The translations under genes and the position numbers were made by a program. Below, one piece after another: positions 61,701 to 64,000 of a stretch of 64,000 bases of DNA. The stretch is from Paenibacillus dokdonensis (GTDB lineage Bacteria; Bacillota; Bacilli; Paenibacillales; Paenibacillaceae). How positions within the stretch are numbered: the first letter of the stretch is position 1; every line of letters begins with the position of its first letter. The stretch spans positions 1,574,993 through 1,638,992 of the forward strand of contig NZ_STGQ01000001.1 in the NCBI RefSeq assembly GCF_004916975.1, read 5' to 3'. Under the pieces are notes generated by a model that had not been told where the DNA came from, made no database searches, and saw only the letters and a program-made list of their open reading frames with translations.

Positions 61701-63173
61701 GGCAAGATTCAACGCGCGGCTCAAACAACGAGTTCAGAAGCCGGAAGCTTCCATTTCGAATTCACACTTACCGGGGATGTAGAGGGAACCTATGTAGCGA
61801 ATTTGTCCACTGATGATATGAGCATGCCTGTAAAAGTCACGTTTGAATACAAAAGAGTCCCTGCAGGGGGTGACGGCAACGGCGGAAATACCGGAAATAC
61901 CGGAAATACCGGAAACAGCGGTGGAGGAGGTGGAAACAGCGGGGCTTCAAACATTCCGGCCGCTCCAGGTTCAGAGGGATTTCAGCTGCAAAAGGATGGT
62001 TCAGTGAAGGCTGTATTCAGCTCCAAACTTGATACGGATGGGAAGACAGCTGTCAGCACTTTAAGTGAGCAGGATATGCGAATGGCATTGGCACTAGCAA
62101 AATCAGATCCTGATGGCAAGCTGAAGGTGACACTTGAGCTTAAGAAATATGGAGATGCAGCAAAGTACGCAGTGGATCTTCCTGCAGCATTTTTGTCCGG
62201 CTATCCTCATTTGATCCTTGAGATAATCACGCCAAAAGCATCCGTGCAGCTATCCGGAGAGCTGTTTGCACAATCAACAGGGATCGGCAAGCAGCTGCGT
62301 CTTGTCATTAGTGAGCTGGAGCGACAATCTTTGAATCAAGCAGCACAAGCTCTAAAAGGCAGCAGACCGATCATAGGGCTGGAGATTATGGCTGGCGGGA
62401 AATCCATTCCATGGAAGAATGAGAAGACTCCCATGACGGTCACGATACCGTATTTACCTGCCGCAGGGCAGGAGGACATGGCAAGAATCGGAGTTTTGTC
62501 GATGAATGAACAAGGCATAGTTTCAAAGATGCAGAGAACAACCTATTCCGAATCCGGCAATTACATCCGCTTCCAAACAGACCATACAGGCGTATATGCC
62601 GTGTTTTACGAACAGCCTGCATCGCAGTTTACAGATCTTGACCGCCATGTGTGGGCCAAAGAAGCGGTTGAGAAATTGGCTGCTCTAGGCATCGTCAAAG
62701 GGACATCGGCGGGGACATTCAGTCCAGCGGAGCAGGTGAGCAGAGCAGATTTTATCTTAATGCTGGTTAGAGCGCTAGATTTGAAGGCGGCTGGAGCAGA
62801 TGTTTTCACAGATGTTAAGCCGCAGGATTACTACTATGAGGCTGTAGCTGCAGCGAAGCAGCTGGGCATTGTTACAGGCACGGATGGCGGGCGGTTTGAA
62901 CCGAGCGCAAAGATTACAAGACAAGATATGATGGTGATGGCAGCACGAGCAGTTCAGGCATGGAAAACGGCAGAGATCGATGAGAATCTCGCAGAGCTTG
63001 ATGGCTACGAGGATGCTAACCAAGTATCCGCTTATGCCAAAGGCAGTGTTGCAGGTATGATCAAGCAGGGTCTGATTCAAGGTGATCATGGTTTGATTCA
63101 TCCGGCCCATAACACGACCCGTGCTGAGACAGCTGTATTCCTGTACCGGTTATTGAATTATCTTTCAGAATAA
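58791..63173 (+). CDS. SLH-anchored surface protein with discoidin-like and DUF4855 domains
   Basis: A 1460-residue secreted protein. Signal peptide (about residues 1-27), then a Pro/Glu/Thr-rich spacer (about 38-95). An F5/8-type-C-like jelly roll (about 101-263) precedes DUF4855 (about 291-618), a predicted TIM-barrel with acidic pairs in GMYWLEEQ and NELEFDDR. A helical region leads to a second F5/8-type-C carbohydrate-binding domain (about 790-925; NLAQNKAVEASS, DGFPATRWAS, WYQIDLG). A Gly/Asn linker with repeats (about 1030-1052), a stalk domain similar to the one in the first gene, and three SLH repeats (about 1276-1460) finish it. Start at ATG 58791, 10 bases after AAGGGAG. Probably a wall-bound glycan-active enzyme; activity unproven. 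Confidence 0.88.
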   Translation: MRLDKRWGAIVMSVVLLLTWVPAAQAKELIPTIQIIQTGDPDPAAGTEIKEPAEATQEPEAETEPPAAKPEEPEEPVVETEEPPAQTEESPMLAEAGLPELRNLASGLHYDWSEEPESAHPDDGNKLTDGIYGELNMSDPAWVGQLHKKTREVVFDLGEKKSVANIKAHFLQDYPTNSILVPLTVSMYVSDDKENWGLLSNNATQLLWGDGPPRDETFEWKGSRDGIKSGNLNAQMAYARYVKVTFSMHPTNWCFIDEIEIWGTDGEVDGAVSVPTEQPGFLQPGAATADIHNLGLLYNGQYANDKGTWTKERIIPNISYVDQSGKPADWLFDGILYLGITSPSGHDYGGNANLEDWKWYLDKTFAETGDMQQLNEATKEVGAELNQPNHKEKVVLMIPDPGESINDFGDVDGDGVSESFNNSAVGKEKALANREKAVQWWLSEVEKRWGEENYSNLELVGMYWLEEQISTSETGPDLLRSVSAKVHDMNLKFFWIPHFLAYKSYMWKDVGFDAVAFQPNYFFEEMGYDRLEDAANIAKQYGMSNELEFDDRMLTDGVFRERYIDYLNSGVETGLMQNGFKAYYQGNNAVYDSAVSTDAATRIMYDWLYQFVNGTYQINNAAPPEAVVHMNGQTLQTGATVPDTEPVQFAWEVKNDDGSGLTKVTATFDGKAYAAGTVIDLAGKPGKHELIITVAAGKSQKTSYVIEASTSAEGMKTLVNRFEEKKQFKNAEAARSLNNYLEMMKRFEGVDQAQVVTYLKGFNAKLDLMNKDQMISDEAYNTLKEEVYYLAGNLAQNKAVEASSVEGSNPNYAPGKAVDGFPATRWASDYKDNTWYQIDLGEVKEMDSVRIDWEYARAKTYRLLVSDDKQNWTSVVKDHDGVITARDGKETVHFDPIKARYMKFQGIERATDYGYSFYEFGIYNLSGGGDVKNIEGMKAVIDAASKKVTIDGLVMNGELAKVNLQVLDPRGKIQRAAQTTSSEAGSFHFEFTLTGDVEGTYVANLSTDDMSMPVKVTFEYKRVPAGGDGNGGNTGNTGNTGNSGGGGGNSGASNIPAAPGSEGFQLQKDGSVKAVFSSKLDTDGKTAVSTLSEQDMRMALALAKSDPDGKLKVTLELKKYGDAAKYAVDLPAAFLSGYPHLILEIITPKASVQLSGELFAQSTGIGKQLRLVISELERQSLNQAAQALKGSRPIIGLEIMAGGKSIPWKNEKTPMTVTIPYLPAAGQEDMARIGVLSMNEQGIVSKMQRTTYSESGNYIRFQTDHTGVYAVFYEQPASQFTDLDRHVWAKEAVEKLAALGIVKGTSAGTFSPAEQVSRADFILMLVRALDLKAAGADVFTDVKPQDYYYEAVAAAKQLGIVTGTDGGRFEPSAKITRQDMMVMAARAVQAWKTAEIDENLAELDGYEDANQVSAYAKGSVAGMIKQGLIQGDHGLIHPAHNTTRAETAVFLYRLLNYLSE
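61885..61914 (+). repeat. Short tandem repeat in the Gly/Asn linker
   Basis: Three direct 9-bp copies of GGAAATACC, plus partial units, encode Gly-Asn-Thr repeats in the flexible linker of the DUF4855 SLH protein. Slippage here could change linker length. Confidence 0.75.
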
Positions 63174-63208
63174 CTGCCTGACTGGGGCAGTATTACATCG
63201 TTAGCAAG

Positions 63209-63264
63209 AGACGTGTATTGGATTTGCTGATCGTTTCGAACGGTCAATCCAAGCACGTCTTTTT
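63209..63264 (+). terminator. Long-stem terminator after the DUF4855 SLH gene
   Basis: AGACGTG...TTGGATT pairs with AATCCAA...CACGTCT around an inner GATCGTT/AACGGTC hairpin, followed by TTTTT. Confidence 0.87.
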
Positions 63265-63387
63265 GCTTTTGCAAAGGAGGATTCATCTTGAAAGATAATA
63301 TATTATAAATATATTGAATTATTTATTCAGTTAAAATAGAATATATTTAAGGGATTGGGATAATAAGGTAAATGGGGGTTCGGGAAA

Positions 63388-64000
63388 ATGCATATTTTGG
63401 ATATGTCTTTCAAAAGAAGTACCTATCAAGTGGAGTTATACAGCTCACTGATATTCGAAAGTACTCTGGGTATTGCTGCGGTTACGAACGCAAGGCTGCA
63501 TGGATCTATGGATAAGCCTGCATCCTACTGGCAGCAGCTTCGGGATTCTGCATCCGGTGAGCTTGCACAGGAGCTGGAATTCTGTGAAAAGCATCAGACG
63601 TGGAAGATGTTACTTCAGCTGCTGCATACACATCCGTTTGCTTCAACACAAGAATTTGTGGATTTTGTCTGGTCTTTGGAGGACTCGCATTTCAAATTTT
63701 TAGTACTTCCTTATTTGGAGAGCGGACAGGAAGCAGCTCGGCTCAAGTCGGCACAAGGCGATCATGAGGCTGCCGAAGAGTTGATCCGGGCCTGTCAGGG
63801 ACATCCATTTTTCCCGGAAATGATTCAGACGGTCACCGGAAATGAAGTAAACGCTTTAAAGCGCCATCTTACGGCTTTGCTTCAGCTTTGGGATCAGGAA
63901 GTTACGCTTGCAGAGGCTGAAGAAAAGAAGGGGATTTTGGAACGTGACTTGATCATGAAAAAGAATCTGCTGCGAAGCTGCACACCTGAAGAGGTGGTTC
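63388..64000 (+). CDS. Unidentified protein, cut by the window end (possible ArsR-type regulator)
   Basis: An ATG at 63388 opens a frame with no stop to the window edge: 204 codons, 3' end missing. It begins MHILDMSFKRSTYQVELYSSLIFESTLG and continues as a helical, hydrophilic protein (SYWQQLRDSASGELAQELEFCEKHQTWKML...). No signal peptide or membrane segment. The opening resembles the DUF5937-type N-terminal region of some Bacillales ArsR-family regulators, whose winged helix would lie beyond the window; this is a weak recollection. Upstream GGGGGTTCGGG is a poor SD about 4-14 bases before the ATG. Preceded by an AT-rich gap with no other gene. Confidence 0.65.
   Translation, partial: MHILDMSFKRSTYQVELYSSLIFESTLGIAAVTNARLHGSMDKPASYWQQLRDSASGELAQELEFCEKHQTWKMLLQLLHTHPFASTQEFVDFVWSLEDSHFKFLVLPYLESGQEAARLKSAQGDHEAAEELIRACQGHPFFPEMIQTVTGNEVNALKRHLTALLQLWDQEVTLAEAEEKKGILERDLIMKKNLLRSCTPEEVV

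Noticed and set aside
1..64000. CRISPR arrays, tRNA or rRNA genes, insertion sequences, attachment sites, replication origin
   Set aside because: I looked for regular spacer repeats, cloverleaf/CCA ends, transposase motifs and DnaA-box clusters and found none that I could support.

Overview
The window looks like a chromosomal segment of an endospore-forming, S-layer-bearing member of the Paenibacillaceae, most likely Paenibacillus. Three secreted proteins carry SLH (S-layer homology) anchors. Two complete GerA-type spore-germination receptor operons are present. Bacillithiol-dependent proteins (FosB-like, BstA/YfiT-like), T-box RNAs, purine-rich Shine-Dalgarno (SD) sites and moderate G+C all fit. 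I saw no rRNA, tRNA, CRISPR array, prophage or insertion sequence.

Layout. 1-6.1 kb: a giant SLH-anchored calcineurin-type phosphoesterase. 6.4-9.4 kb: DinB, GNAT, glutamate racemase and a metallo-beta-lactamase-fold hydrolase. 9.4-12.9 kb: 2,3-butanediol-type dehydrogenase with a divergent LacI regulator and shared operators, then FosB and a histidine phosphatase. 12.9-16.8 kb: an eroding sugar locus with a LacI regulator, two identical operators, an intact promoter in front of a dead GH4-glycosidase-like gene, two PfkB-type kinases and a small ORF broken by TAG. 16.9-24.1 kb: GNAT, HAD phosphatase, a TrpXYZ-like ABC transporter and a hybrid sensor kinase. 24.2-28.6 kb: PadR regulator and GerA receptor 1 (A-B-C). 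28.6-35.4 kb: YhgE/Pip membrane protein, BstA-like protein, LacY-type MFS transporter, polysaccharide deacetylase and a two-component pair. 35.4-39.8 kb: GerA receptor 2 (A-C-D-B). 39.8-41.2 kb: KtrB potassium channel subunit, probably with an ATT start codon.

41.2-55.4 kb is the most interesting stretch. A LacI repressor with two palindromic operators faces fucI-fucK-fucA. These are followed by a ribose-type ABC importer and mtnK-mtnA (methylthioribose kinase and isomerase). A class II aldolase next to MtnK/MtnA and a sugar importer has the gene content of a 'DHAP shunt' for 5-deoxyribose or methylthioribose. The importer-mtnKA block lies between two near-duplicate proline-type T-box leaders. 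The downstream one precedes proS. The upstream one has lost the tRNA-acceptor-pairing bases and precedes no aminoacyl-tRNA gene.

55.4-64 kb: two GNATs, an SLH-GH18 hydrolase, an ORF fragment, a 1460-residue SLH protein with discoidin-like and DUF4855 domains, and the start of an unidentified gene cut by the window edge. Many start sites were moved downstream of the longest ORF because a clear SD sits before an internal start codon. These choices are stated per gene.
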